Positions 45,332 to 57,043 of a DNA stretch of 64,000 nt are shown piece by piece. The position numbers and the translations under genes are program-made. Numbering within the stretch: the first letter of the stretch is position 1; the number at the start of each line of letters is the position of its first letter. The stretch is from assembly GCF_002776525.5 (NCBI RefSeq), contig NC_045452.1:29472405-29536404 (forward strand), in the 5' to 3' direction. Source of the DNA: Piliocolobus tephrosceles (taxonomy: Eukaryota; Chordata; Mammalia; Primates; Cercopithecidae). Below the pieces are notes generated by a model. The model did not search any database. It was not told the DNA's origin and was given only the letters and a program-made list of their open reading frames with translations.

Positions 45332-46392
45332 GGGGGCCTTAGGGGTTTCCACAGCAGCGATCACCACCTGCATTAAGGGAACTGTGGATTAATGTGTTTA
45401 TGTGTGTGCTCTCATGTGTGCATGTGTGTGTATGGTGGGTGTCTAAAGACCCATGGCAAAGCTAAATGGTCACTTTTTAAAATAAGAACTGTATTATTTT
45501 ACCAGATGTAGTATTGCAAGCCATGTGTTCTCGAACAGATTAGCACTGTAAAGAGTTTTTATGAGGTAGGCATCATCTATTATATTTAAACGATTGCTTT
45601 TAAAGATTTGATACCAAATTTCTTTATTTATTGTTTGTACTAGATTAAGGAGAGGGTGTACCATCCTGTTTAGATAATAGGCTTCTGGGTCAGTTTTGCC
45701 AAACGTATGCTGAGTGAATTACAGGTACACCTCCCAATTAACTTAAATGTTGAATTAGTATTTCCATCTCTACAATAATTTACCTAATGGCAGGTACCAC
45801 TCATCTCGTCTTCCATATGACCCTTGTGATGGTACAAGAGTTATGTCATCTGCATCCTGCGGATGAAAAACCGGAGCTTGGGGGCTTGAGGTGTCACTGG
45901 TGGGAGGCAGAGGCAGGCCAGATGCAAAGCTAGGTGAGCAGGCACACACACTTGGTCTCTACCAAAGGTATATAATGTTTCGAGCAATGGTTTATTATGA
46001 TTTAGGAGGCAGAGAATTGCTTAGCATATGGTCAATAGAAGCTATTTGCTGCTTTCATAAACCATTTTTCATATCATTAATTTTTTGTATATGTTTCATT
46101 AATTTTCAAGGTAATCCATATTCCCCTTTCCTGTGAAATATATCATTCCAGGCTTGGATGTCTTCTCCATGTAATGCTAAGCCACCTATTGTTTTTGGTC
46201 TGTGTAGTTGTCCAGGGAATTGCAGACACCATAAAACATATGCAAACTGAAGAGTGGTGACAAAAATAAGTCATCGGCCCCTGCATTGTATATTTCTTCA
46301 CTGCACACTTGCTAAGCTCCTACTACGCACCAGACTCTGAGAGGGGCACTGGGTGTGTGGGGAAGAATGGGATGCAGTCTCACCCTGGTGAG
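45332..46392. other. Mostly unique AT-rich sequence
   Basis: A TG-rich stretch at 45395-45440. Positions 45790-45920 and 46290-46360 have weak MIR/L2 character. No gene. Confidence 0.4.
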
Positions 46393-46545
46393 CTCGGACT
46401 AGCTTCCTTGTTCCTCAGCTTGCAGATGGCCTATTGTGGGATCTTGTGATCATGTGAGTTAATACTTCTTAATAAACTCCCATATATATATATATACACA
46501 CACACATATACATACATACAAATATATACACATATATATGTGTAT
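46393..46545 (+). mobile_element. MLT2A 3' fragment plus TA/CA microsatellite
   Basis: Positions 46393-46486 match 45091-45184 with five mismatches (ctcggactagcttccttgtt onward), then run into tatatatacacacaca. It starts abruptly, without the LTR 5' part. Confidence 0.9.
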
Positions 46546-47259
46546 GGGGAGAAGACAGATAAATCAACTGCAATTCACCCTAAGTTCCACAGCAGAGGTG
46601 TTCTGGAACTCACAGGAGGGGGCACCCAGGAAATGGGTGCAATTGCCCATTTATTTCCTGTGAGGGGAGAGGGACCATACATTCTGGCAGGGAGCAGAGC
46701 CATGAAAACCCAGCCAAGCTGGGCTTTTCTCACTGAGAGCAGCATGATGTCAGGGATAAGGGGAAAGGAGAAGTAACCCAGGGTGCATAAGGCGGGAACT
46801 GACATGGAGGATAGGAGGAGAAGTTGAAGGAAAAGGAAAGGCTTGATGGGTAGTTGAGGACACAGCTGGCATTCGGTGTGTTACTCCCCCAGTCAGGCAT
46901 CCCCTCCCCTCTGGCCCTCTGCCCCCTCCTGGGTTCCATTTCTGTGTGATCTCTCAATCTGTGACTCCAACCACAACCTGAAGGGTTGGGTCTGGTCCTC
47001 TCGTCAGGTTCCCTCCCTGTGAACAGAGGGGTCTAAGTTGAATTTATAAGCACAGCATTCCCTCCATTTGGGGGCACCAGTGGTTCCCCCATGCAAATAA
47101 GGCTGAAGTTCAAGCTCCTCCCCAGGGCAGGTATCAATCATTTCTCTCACCTCATCCATCACCTGCCCTTGCAGCCTCAGCACTGCGACCACTCGGCTGC
47201 CCTGAACATGCCGTCACATTCATGCACCTGCGCCTCCTTCAGCTCACTCGGCCTCAACT
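46546..47259. other. Unique sequence
   Basis: No gene or clear repeat recognised. Confidence 0.35.
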
Positions 47260-48620
47260 GCAGGCCAGGCTGCACTGCAGGTATGGGGGATGCAGAAGCA
47301 AACAACAAAGACTCCCGTCTTCATCCAGCCTACATCCTGGTGCTGGTGGTGGGGGCAGACAGTGTGCAAGGAGAGTAAGTTATGAAGTGTTTCATTAGAC
47401 AATGAATTCTATGGGGAACAATCAAGCGTATGGGGTTTGCTCTGGGTGTGGGAGACACTTTTAAAGAGGGTGTCAGGGAGGCCCTTGGGAGGGGCTGGTG
47501 CAGAGCACAGGCTCGAAGAAAGTGGCTGACAGGAGGACCAGGGACTGCCTTCGGAGGGTGCTCCAGGCGTGGAGAGCAACAACTGCAAAGACCCCAAGTG
47601 GCCAGCTGGACCCCACAGCCTGCACAGTGCAACTGAGAAGCATCGAGGAGGAGGGGTTCCGAGAGCACTGGGGAGCCCGCAGAAGTCAGTGCCCAGCCAG
47701 GCCAGCAGCAAGGGGTGGACTGTGATGCCTGTAGGGTGTGAGAGGCCGGCTGTCTCCATGTGAGGAGAAAATGCTGAAGAGCAGGAGCTCCAAGCACAGC
47801 AGGGGCCTCATTCAGCCTGGATTTTTTTCTCTTTTTTTCTTTTTTTTATGTAGGGGCTGATCTTGCTATGTTGCCCAGCCTGGTCTGGAACTCCGGACCT
47901 CAAGCCATCCTCCTGCCTCAGCCTCCTGAGTAGCTGGGGTTGCAGGTACACACCAGCATGCCTGGCTCTGGCCTGGATTTTAGACGCATGCTTGGGCTTC
48001 TGTTCTGAGAATGGGCTGTGGGAAGAGGTGAGGGCGGGGCCAGTTGGGAAGACCAGCTGCAAGCTGTGCAGCAACCCAGGGCAGAGAATACTGGCCCAGA
48101 TTCCTCACGTGTGTTGGAAATAGAGGCTGCAGAGTTTGTGGATGGATCGCCCATTGACAATTTCAGTCTGGAGAATGAGAACGGTGGAGTCGCCATTTCC
48201 TGAGACTGGGAAGAGCGTGGGGGGCTCAGGGTCAGGGGGTGGAGACATGGAACTGGATCTGGGGCGTGTGCTTGCAGGTGCCTGTGGGACAGCCCCTCGA
48301 TGTTAGGTAGGGAGTGGATGCATGGGTCTCACGATCAGGAGGGACACCTGGGCGTGGTTAGCACTGTGGCCCTTACAGCCATGTGGCTGGTGAAGCCTCG
48401 GCGGGGGAGCAAGTTTGCACAGAGAAGAGGCCAGGTGTGTGGGGCTGTCCATGGTCCCAGGGGGAGCTGGGGAGGAGGCAAACATTGATGAGGAGCAGTC
48501 AACAAGGAAGGAGAGAGCCAGGGCAGAGCAGAGGCCTGGGAGGCAGGTGAGGACTTCCGCAAGGTGGACAACGGAGTCAGTGTCAAAACACTGCCGAGGA
48601 TGAAGCGCGGTGGGGGCTGA
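47260..48620 (+). mobile_element. Candidate ancient interspersed repeat, family not named
   Basis: Phrases such as ccagcctacatcctggtgct, caactgcaaagaccccaag, tggagtcgccatttcctgag and aacggagtcagtgtcaaaac follow the order of an ancient mammalian repeat I remember only partly. Interrupted by an Alu monomer. Family name and extent uncertain. Confidence 0.35.
47822..47966 (-). mobile_element. FLAM-type Alu monomer (antisense)
   Basis: T-rich start, then tcttgctatgttgcccagcc, ctgcctcagcctcctgagta, and end accagcatgcctggc. Monomeric and old. Confidence 0.82.
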
Positions 48621-49859
48621 GGACAGGCACCGGATTGGACACGGTGATCATGGGTCACTTGACAAGAGCTGTTTGGGGAGGTGTTGGGGGCCAAGTCCTG
48701 GCTGGAGAGGGGTCAGGAGGGAGCGGGACGAGAAGAGCTAGAGGAGAAAAGTGGAGGCAGGCGCAGGGGCCGTTCCTCCCGCCTGGGTGGCCTTTTCCTT
48801 TCACCCATTCAGCTCAATCCACGCTGCCTATCAGGACTCGGCTGCACTCGGGCCTCCTGGGCAAAGACACTTTGACCTCCTCCCTGCCCCCCAGGTCTAC
48901 TTCTTGGTGCAAGCGCTGCCGTATTCTCAGGATGAGAGATGGACTCTGCCTCCCTCCAGCAGGTGGGTGGGCTGCTTGGGGCAGGCCTCGTTTCCTCCTT
49001 GAAGCCCCAGTGTCTGGCCTGACAGTTGATCCCGGTACATGCCGAGCAGATGTCGGTGGAAGCCAGAACGATGCACCGAGGCGGACTGCAGGGTGGGTCC
49101 AGATTCCTGACTTGGAGGGGGTGAGGGAGAGGGGTGCGTGGGGAGGGTTGTGTGCATCTCTGCACATGCAGAGAATAAAGGGGGCCAGCACGCCGTGGAT
49201 CAAGTGGGAAAGGGGGTGACCCAGAGGCTGCCTTCATAGTGAGGGTGAGAAATACCCAAACGCTCAAACTGCCCAGAAAGGAGACATCTGTCTAGGAAAA
49301 GGGACTCTGGAAGGGTTGGACAACCTATTTGGAAGACAAACCTCACTTTCCCAAAATGCAGCCTGAGGCCAGCTCCAGTTTGTCTTCGCCCACAGTTGCT
49401 GCTTTCAGCGGGAGGAAGCCATGAATCCTGAAGTCGGTGGGCGGGTGTGCACTCAGCGACTGAGGGGAAACAGACGGTTTTCAATTGTTTATTTGACAAA
49501 TACGACTAAGTATTCAATAAGTTATCTTCCAAATTATCCTGTCAAAATAATCATGACACAGGATAATGATCAAACGGCTCTTAGGAGGAAAGGAGGGGTG
49601 TTTGCACGAAGCAGCTGCAGCCGGTCCCTGGGGTGCTGCTGATGGATGAGGCAACGGCTGGAAAAGGGAGGGAGTGGAGGCCGCCACGGGTGTGAGCACG
49701 CATGTCTGGATGAGCACACCCACCGCTCTGCTCGTCCTCTGCACCCAGGCACAGGAAGCAGGGGTCACGCACGCTGCCTGTCTGCAGTGTGGACTTCTGT
49801 GCCGGGAGAGCACGGAAACCAACCACACCACATGCCCTATCCAAGCTGGAATCATGGGT
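48621..49859. other. Unique GC-rich sequence
   Basis: No gene supported. A pyrimidine tract with acceptor-like AG at 48893-48894 and donor-like gtgggt at 48963 frame a 68-bp exon-like block with no known product. Frames on both strands are open but unrecognised. Confidence 0.35.
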
Positions 49860-50340
49860 AGAAACAAATATTGCAGGGCACTTTGCCTCAGGGCGCTCCA
49901 AATAGCGAGTGTGGGCATCCACATTGATTAGCTTCATTGCAGTGGGATGACCTCAACCCGGAGCTGACCAGCTAAATTCAAATCTACCAGCATTTTGAAA
50001 GCTGGGACTGTCCACTCGAGCCTGTGTTGGGTGCTGAGGGGTCAGGGTAGAAGAGAAGTTGAAATGTTTATAACGAGCATGAAATTCGAAGTCAGAGCGC
50101 TGTTTGCATCTTCTGTGGCACTTTGCCTCCTAATTTGTGGAATGGAGAAAATACCGCCTGCTTTATATCTGTGTCTGTAGCCAGGGAGAAAGTGAGGGAG
50201 CCTGCTGTGGCTGCAGAGAATTAATGATTTTATCTGTGTAGAGTTTCCTCTCCTCCGCCGTCTTTCGTGGGTCAGTTCCAAATGCTCATCTTGGAAGACA
50301 AATCAGCTTATTAGATTTAATGTTCAAAAGGAGTGTGACA
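49860..50340. promoter_or_regulatory. Conserved-looking non-coding segment (candidate enhancer)
   Basis: Non-repetitive sequence with cacattgattagcttcattg, cagagaattaatgattttat and cagcttattagatttaatgt. AT-rich relative to its surroundings. Role is inference. Confidence 0.25.
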
Positions 50341-50646
50341 ACATAGGAGTATCCAACCTGTAAGATGCAAAAGCCACATTTCTGATGGGCCAATTTCCTG
50401 GCCCCAAGTGACCCTCCTTTGTCCCCACGCACCCAGTGCCTTCTCAGAATGCTGCCAGAGAAGGGAAGAGAGGCCAGGTCTCTGTGGATGAAGCACCCCC
50501 AGACAGAGAGATACTGGTGAGGCCCAGTTGTCTGAACGCATGGGCTCCTGGGATTTTGTCGTTGGCCGGGTCATGGTCAGTGTGAGAAGCAGGGTGGGTC
50601 CCCTGTTGGCTGTCAAAGGAGTCAGACCATAGATGTGTTTCCCTTC
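50341..50646. other. Unique sequence
   Basis: Nothing recognised. Confidence 0.35.
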
Positions 50647-50840
50647 GGGGACTTTGTCCAGGAGCTGTGGTAGGAGAGGCTTGAAGAGGTAGGAGAGGGT
50701 GTGGCCAAGTGAGCAAGCAGAAGGGGTGTGACTCTGGGTTGTGGGGACTTTGTCTAGGAGCTGTGGTAGGAGAGGCTTGAAGAGGTAGGAGAGGGTGTGG
50801 CCAAGTGAGCAAGCAGAGAGGGGTGTGACTCTGGGTTGAT
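50647..50840. repeat. 96-bp tandem duplication
   Basis: Copy 1 at 50647-50742 and copy 2 at 50743-50840, both starting ggggactttgtc. They differ by one substitution and a small ag insertion. The duplication keeps two minus frames open (50317-50925 and 50444-51043). Confidence 0.95.
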
Positions 50841-51924
50841 GCTGAACGGTGACGGTTTTCCGAAGGTGAGACATCACGGGGTTGGCAATGGGTAGGTGTT
50901 GATGAGTGAATGCCGGCTGCTGCATTCATCAGCATATTAGGGAAGGTCTCCTGGGGGCTATGCCCTGGGATAGGCTCTGAGAATTCAGTAAGGAACAACC
51001 TGCCCCTCCACCACGCTTGTCCAGAAGAAGTGTACAGATCCATGGCAGGAAAAACAAAGGTAATTAATGCTAAATGGAGGTTGGCCCCAGAGTCCAGGAA
51101 ACTTCCAGAACAATGGTGTCTGGGCTGTCTTAATTAGTGACAAGGCGCTCCTGCAATGAGGGGAAACGTGCTCGTTTACACGGAAGCCCAGCTCGTGCAT
51201 TTCTACCCAAAGGGGGTCGTATACGCAGGAGATCCTACGGAATGCACGGCCTCACAAGTTGCTTTTTGCTTTTGGCCTCTGAGATGTTTCCCTGTCATTA
51301 GATCTATCTGGTGGTGCCCAGAGCTGGCTCACATGGGCTGCTGAGAGCTCGTTGTTAAGGTTTCAGGAATTGTGTGAGCTGATGGGCATCAGGCTGGTAT
51401 CCTGAGGTCTGTCGTGGTGGAGAGACTGTATTTACACAACAGAAACCACCAAACACTGCAAGTCATCTGCCCACCTTCTCAGGAGAGCCTGTCGTCACAA
51501 TTCACAGCACGTCACCATGCTGATCCCATTCGTTTTGCCAGCTGTGGAGTAGTCATCGTGCCATGGGGTGGACCGCCTGTGCCTACTCCTCTCTTAAGAG
51601 GCATTTCAATTACTCCCGGGGTCTGGCTACTCCATGGACGTCTGTGTGCGTGGATTTGTAAATGTTAGAGTATGTGTGATGTTTTCTGTAGACCAGATTC
51701 ACGGAGTTGGTGTGGCTTGAAAATTAAGTGATAGAGAAGAGTTTGCAGAAAGTGTGCTCTGCTCAGGGATGTGTTACCACTGAACATGCTGGGGAGAACA
51801 CAGGTCCACGGGAGCAGGGGTGCGGCTGGAGATTCACAGAGCGACCACAACATCAGGAAGAACGTGGTCTTTATGCGGCACAGGTTGGGGGACAGCTAAT
51901 TATAAGTTTCATAAAAATAACAAT
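50841..51924. other. Unique sequence
   Basis: No gene or clear repeat. Contains aaggtaattaatgctaaatg near 51058-51077. Confidence 0.35.
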
Positions 51925-52140
51925 TATTATGATTAATCCTAACATTTATTGGTGACTGTCCTATGCCAGTCACCGTTCTAAGTAGTTTTACACATATTCA
52001 CTGACCTAACCGTCAACATGCCTATGAGAGAGACACTATTACTAGTCTTCCTTTTACAGATGAGGAAACTGGGGCCCAGTGAGGTTAGAGAAACTGCCTA
52101 GGCCACAGAGCTTGTAGGGGTAGACGCAGGAAGTCTGCAC
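51925..52140 (-). mobile_element. MIR SINE (antisense)
   Basis: Nearly complete antisense MIR: taacatttattggtgactgt, gccagtcaccgttctaagta, cttttacagatgaggaaact, gcctaggccacagagcttgt. Confidence 0.88.
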
Positions 52141-52342
52141 TTTATGACATCCATTGATATTTTAGAAATGACGTTCTGATTGCAGTGTGGGCAATGACTA
52201 AAGGTGGTCATAAGTGAAGGCTTCAATAGTCCAGGTAAGAGACAGTGAGCCTGGCTCAGGTCCCCTGAATCTGCGGCTCCTGTCCACACTCCTTTTAGCG
52301 CACCAGGCTGTCCCTTTGCCCAGTGCTCCCAGGACCCTCGCT
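52141..52342. other. Unique sequence
   Basis: Nothing recognised. Ends abruptly at an isolated Alu 3' tail. Confidence 0.35.
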
Positions 52343-52394
52343 CTGGGTGACAGAGCGAGACTCTGTCTCAAAAAAAAAAAAAAAAAAAAAAAAA
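52343..52394 (+). mobile_element. Isolated Alu 3' tail (52 bp)
   Basis: Only ctgggtgacagagcgagact, ctgtctc and a 25-A run remain. It joins MST sequence at the same base as the complete Alu at 53677-53984. Confidence 0.9.
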
Positions 52395-52598
52395 TCTGAG
52401 ACTGCGTAGTTTATAAAGAAAAGGGTTTCGATTGACTCATGATTCTGCAGGCTGTACAGGAGGCAGAGCGGCATCAGCTTCTGGGGAGGCCTCAGGGAAC
52501 TTCCAATCATGGCAGAAGGCGAGGGGGGAGCAGGCTCGTCTTACGTGGCTGGAGCAGGAGGAGAGGGTGAGGGGAGGCATCATACACTTTTAAACAGC
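52395..52598 (-). mobile_element. MST-type LTR fragment (antisense)
   Basis: Starts tctgagactgcgtagtttat directly after the Alu A-run and continues to tacacttttaaacagc. Both LTR ends are missing. Confidence 0.88.
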
Positions 52599-52889
52599 TC
52601 AGGAAAATCCCATGTAGTTGTGCTTTGGGACCAACCCAGGCACCTGCTCTCTGCAAAGCCTTTTCTGAGCCCTGATCATAGTGATCTGTGTATTCCGCTG
52701 TTTTCGTTCAGTGCCATCCTGGGCTGTTGTCGACCCAGCCACTGGTTTTCTCTGGACCTTGTGGCCTACAGCTGTGAGCCTGGGAGCCCCTGACGCTTGG
52801 GTGTGCGTCTTACTCTCCCCTGAGTGGCCCTCAGTGCCCGCGTGGGGAGACAGTGCGGCTGAGTTGCATTTTCTGCTGCTCGGGATAGA
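52599..52889. other. Unique sequence
   Basis: Nothing recognised. Confidence 0.35.
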
Positions 52890-53130
52890 GGCACAGGCTG
52901 TGACGGAAGCCTGGCAAGCTTGGGCCAACACAAATTCCATTTTCCAGATCATAGATATTCTTAATGCAAATTCACACAAGTCATCAATAATATCCACGGG
53001 GATGAGGCCTTCCATCAAAAGCACATCATAAAAATAAATAATGTGACAGAAGCCACATCAAGAAATTACTTCACTCGCCATGAAGTGCCGCTTGCTTCAG
53101 GGTGAACACGCAACAGCTGTCTGATGCCAC
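52890..53130. promoter_or_regulatory. Conserved-looking non-coding segment (candidate enhancer)
   Basis: AT-rich non-repetitive block: gatattcttaatgcaaattc (octamer/homeodomain-like), gtcatcaataatatccacgg, cataaaaataaataatgtga. Role is inference. Confidence 0.28.
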
Positions 53131-53635
53131 ACAGCCGTCGACAGACGACTCTGAAAAACAAGCGGCTCTGGGGCGAGGCGGAAGGCTGGATCAGGGGAGA
53201 ACATTCCGGAAAGCCAGAGGCTCAGTTCAGTTCTGGCCCAGGAATGGCGATGCCAGTCGCGCCCCCGGTTAAGGCATTTTTAAAATTGGTGACGCAGAGA
53301 GCACATATGGGTGAGAGAAACCTGACCCTCACCCCAGTGAAACGTTCGCTCCTTGGGGGCCTGGTGAAAGTTGTTAGAATCAAAATGGAGTCACTTGTGT
53401 TAAAAAAACAAAATTAAAAAAGAACTCTGACAAACAGGGCCAAGGAAGGCCACGAAGACACGGTTCTCCAGCCAGACAACAAAATCTATCACAGAAGACA
53501 CTGCAACAACCACAACTTTGTCCAAAGGCCATCACAACCTTACACAAAAAATACTTGTGTGAGGACATCTGTCCAGCAGATGCCTGTCCGACCTTGGACT
53601 GGTGCCACCGTTGTTACTGATTCTCAGAGATGAGG
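53131..53635. other. Unique sequence
   Basis: Nothing recognised. Confidence 0.35.
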
Positions 53636-53958
53636 GCATCAGTCTGTTCTCACACTGCTATAAAGAAATATCTGAAGCTGGGCACAGTGGCTCACACCTA
53701 TAATCCCAGCACTTTGGGAGGCCATGGTGGGTGGATCACCTGAGGTCAGGAGTTCAAGACCAGCCTGGCCAACATGGCAAAACCCCGTCTCCACTAAAAA
53801 TACAAAAATTAGCCGGGTGTGGTGGCAGGCACCTGTGATCCCAGCTACTTGGGAGGCTGAGGCAGGAGAATCGCTTGAACCTGGGAGGCAGAGGTTGCAG
53901 TGAGCCGAGATCGTGCCATTGCACTTCAGCCTGGGTGACAGAGCGAGACTCTGTCTCC

Positions 53959-53989
<31 letters not shown>

Positions 53990-54368
53990 AGACTGGGTAG
54001 TCTATAAAGAAAAGGGTTTTGATGGACTCATGATTCTGCAGGCTGTACAGGTAGCAGAGCGGCATCAGCTTCCTGGGAGGCCTCAGGAAACTTCCAGTCA
54101 TGGCGGAAGGCGAGGGGGAAGCAGGCTCATCTTGCGTGGCTGGAGCAGGAGGAGACGGTGAGGGGAGGTGTCACGCACTTTTAAACAGCCAGACCTCGTG
54201 AGAACTCACTCGTTGTCATGAGAACAGCACCGAGGGGATGGTGCTAAACTATTCATGGAAAACCCAGCCCCATGATCCACTCACTCCCTCCAGGCCCCGC
54301 TCCCAATACTGGGGATTCCAATTAATTCAACACGAGGTTTGATGGCGACGCAGAGCTAAACCACATCA
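53636..54368 (-). mobile_element. MST-type MaLR solo LTR (antisense), split by an Alu
   Basis: Outer parts: agtctgttctcacactgcta before the Alu, gtctgagactgggtagtcta after it, then cagacctcgtgagaactcac and end ctaaaccacatca. Complete apart from the insertion. Confidence 0.92.
53677..53984 (+). mobile_element. Full-length Alu (AluS-type)
   Basis: From gctgggcacagtggctcaca to a 26-A run (53959-53984). Inserted in the MST LTR. The short target word tctga occurs on both sides. Confidence 0.95.
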
Positions 54369-55639
54369 CCAAGGACAACGATCTCAAAACAATTACAAAA
54401 CCCTCATTTTCCTTGAAAAACCTTTACTGTCCTCTACCTCCCCTGCATGTGCACCTACTTTCACTGTGGCACACGTATTCCCCTTGCAAGGCCTGTTCCT
54501 ATTCAGGACACCTTTTCTTTCAGAGAGTCTCTCTCCATCTGTTATTTAGGTTGACAGACTCAGCGCCACTCACAACTCCCCCGCCTCTCTCCTAGACGTG
54601 AAGATGTTTTTGGGTCTGAGGCCTTCTTCCAGCCTGACCTCCTCCCTCCCGTCTGCTGCAGCCAAATAATTCCAGGAAAAAGCATCTGAATATTCACCAT
54701 ATTCACCTTCTCCTTTCCCTGCTGAGCCCCAGGATGGATCCCAGGTCTACGGAATAAGTCCACGTTGGCCACGTGCCTGGCGTGCCTCTCCTCAGCTCTG
54801 GAGGCCCCGATCTGTGAGCGAATTTCACTCCTCGTGCCTCTGTTGAGGCTGCGGTGGTCTGAAGTGCTCTCGGGGTCCTGATGCCAGCCAGGCATTTTCT
54901 CGCCTGTGAGAGCCAGCGGGCTTTCCCTGCCAGGACACCGCACACCCTCAGCACCTGTGTGGACAGAGTCTCTCTTCTCTGGTGCCTCCCATTGCACCCT
55001 GGCTGACCAGGACCCTGGCTACCATTTTCCTTCTGTGTTAATTAGTTTTACTTCTACCACCCTCAGCTCTCATCTTCGGAATCCCAGTGCCTGGAGTCAC
55101 GGGAGGGAGGGCTGAGCTTTCAGTAACTGATCTGTGCGGGAATGACCGGGGTAGTGGCTGTGTGGGTCACTGCTGGCCCCGCCCATGCAGACCATGATGG
55201 AAAGACTGGCCTTGGTGCAGTAGGAGCGGGGCCGTGTGGCCCAGTGGTGGCTGGAGGCTGGCATGTCTTCATTTTGGGTCAGTGTCTGTCGCCTTGAGTG
55301 TCCCGTGCTGGTGCTGGGCGCTTCTTACTCTGGGGGTTGATTCAGCAAAGGTGGGAAGCTGTCAGTCTGCAGGCGGCAGCTTCTGCTTCTGCAGCACAGG
55401 GCTGAGCAGCCGCATTTCTACTGGTCTTGTTGTCTGCGTTTATGGCGTTCGGGCCAGGTGGGAACCAGGACTCTGCAGGCTTCCCTTGTGGTGGGCACTG
55501 GGTGGTCAAACCATCTCGTTTCTTCAGCCTGCCCTTGCTCTCCAGAGGCTGTGTGCGTCTCACGAGCATCCTCCATCTTCGGAGGCCGGCCAGCGGGTTC
55601 ATGTGGCATTGTGTTTATTACTAAAACTTTTACACACCT
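54369..55639. other. Unique sequence
   Basis: No gene recognised. Long frames such as 55234-55752 (plus) have no known domain and run into a MIR. Confidence 0.35.
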
Positions 55640-55775
55640 GTTTCGTGATCACAGACATTTCTTCTGACACAGACCTCGCCTTCACTCCCATTTTGCAGAT
55701 GAGGAAACAAGCTGAGGGGACATTCACAATTTGCCCAAGCAGGTGCAGCTAGTAGGAGGCGGAGCAAGGAGGTGG
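55640..55775 (-). mobile_element. MIR SINE fragment (antisense)
   Basis: Contains cattttgcagatgaggaaac followed by ttgcccaagcaggtgcagct. Confidence 0.65.
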
Positions 55776-56460
55776 CGTCTGCAGCCACCACACCATGGGG
55801 CCTTCCCTCTTAGCGGCTGGTGTGCGGCTCGGAGTCTCCCCAGCCTGTGCGTCCTTCCTGTTTGCTTCCCAGGCCTGCCCACTGTCATCCCTCTGACATC
55901 TGTGCTCTGTCTCCACTTTCAGATGCCGGACTGGACATGTCCTAGGAATTCCACCGTTCCTCTTGTTGCAGCAGAAACATGTCCAAGAGCTTCCTTTTTC
56001 TGGCAGACATTCCTGTGTTTTGGTGTCTGCGAGGATGGACAGGCTGCATTCTCACTGCTGGTCACTGCTTCCCTTTCTAGCTCCTGCTCTCTGTGGGCCT
56101 CGATGGAAAAATGACTCAATTTTCCCCCGGGGGCTATGGGCATCCTAAGGAATGGTGGATTTAGAACCTGAGAATTTGGTTCACACTCAAGTTCTGTTGC
56201 CTGTCAGCTCTAGGCTAGAAGGACTAAGCCAGCCTCTGTGACCTTCAGCATCTTCATGGATGCAGTGATAAACCAGGAGGAATAGATGCATCCTTAGAAG
56301 GAGGTTTTAGCGGTCACTGGAAGTCCCTGGAGCAGAGCAGGTCCTCCACACGTGTGTCAAATTTGCATCTGCACCTCTCTTGCCTGCTGGGCAAAACCAG
56401 GCCTGTCTTCTTTTCCTATGATCCCTGGATCCAGTCCGTTTCCTCCATTTCTTTAATATT
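55776..56460. other. Unique sequence
   Basis: Nothing recognised, except a 27-bp word at 56178-56204 that recurs at 58004-58030. Confidence 0.4.
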
Positions 56461-56770
56461 GTTATTATTTATTTTTATTTTTTTCTGAGATGGAGTCTCA
56501 CTGTATCGCCCAGGCTTGAGTTACTGTGTTGCAGTCTCAGCTCACTACGACTTCTGCCTCCTGGGTTCAAGCCATTCTCCTACCTCAGCCTCTTGAGTAC
56601 CTGGGATTACAGGTGTGCACCACCAAGCCCAGCTAATTTTTGTATTTTTAGTAGAGACGGGGTTTCACCATGTTGGCCAGGCTGGTCTTGAACTCCTGAC
56701 CGCAAGTGATCCTCCCACATCGGCCTCCCAAAGTGCTGGGATTACAGGCGTGAGCCGCTGCACCCAGCCA
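56461..56770 (-). mobile_element. Full-length Alu (antisense)
   Basis: From a T/A-rich run to gtgagccgctgcacccagcc. Flanked by an exact 18-bp target duplication, ctccatttctttaatatt, at 56443-56460 and 56771-56788. Confidence 0.97.
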
Positions 56771-56788
56771 CTCCATTTCTTTAATATT

Positions 56789-57043
56789 AGAACCCAGGAC
56801 TTCTCTTAAGCGTGGAGGGAGAGAATTGTTATAATACCACCCTGCTATCTCTGGGTACTCGGTTACTAGCAAGTGGGGACCGGAGGCTCCTCCTGCCGCA
56901 GTGAGAGGGACGGGACAGATGACCTCAATACCAGCCTCACAGGAGAGCTCCGGTAATGCTGGGCTGCAGTGACAGTGGCCACCAAGTATGGGGGCTTGCT
57001 GCATAGCAAGGTCACCTTGATGCTTGGCAAAGCCCTACCGCCA
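56789..57043. other. Unique sequence
   Basis: Nothing recognised. Confidence 0.35.

Noticed and set aside
50317..51043. Two overlapping ~200-codon minus-strand frames
   Set aside because: Both are kept open by the 96-bp tandem duplication; two frames cannot both be selected here without other evidence.
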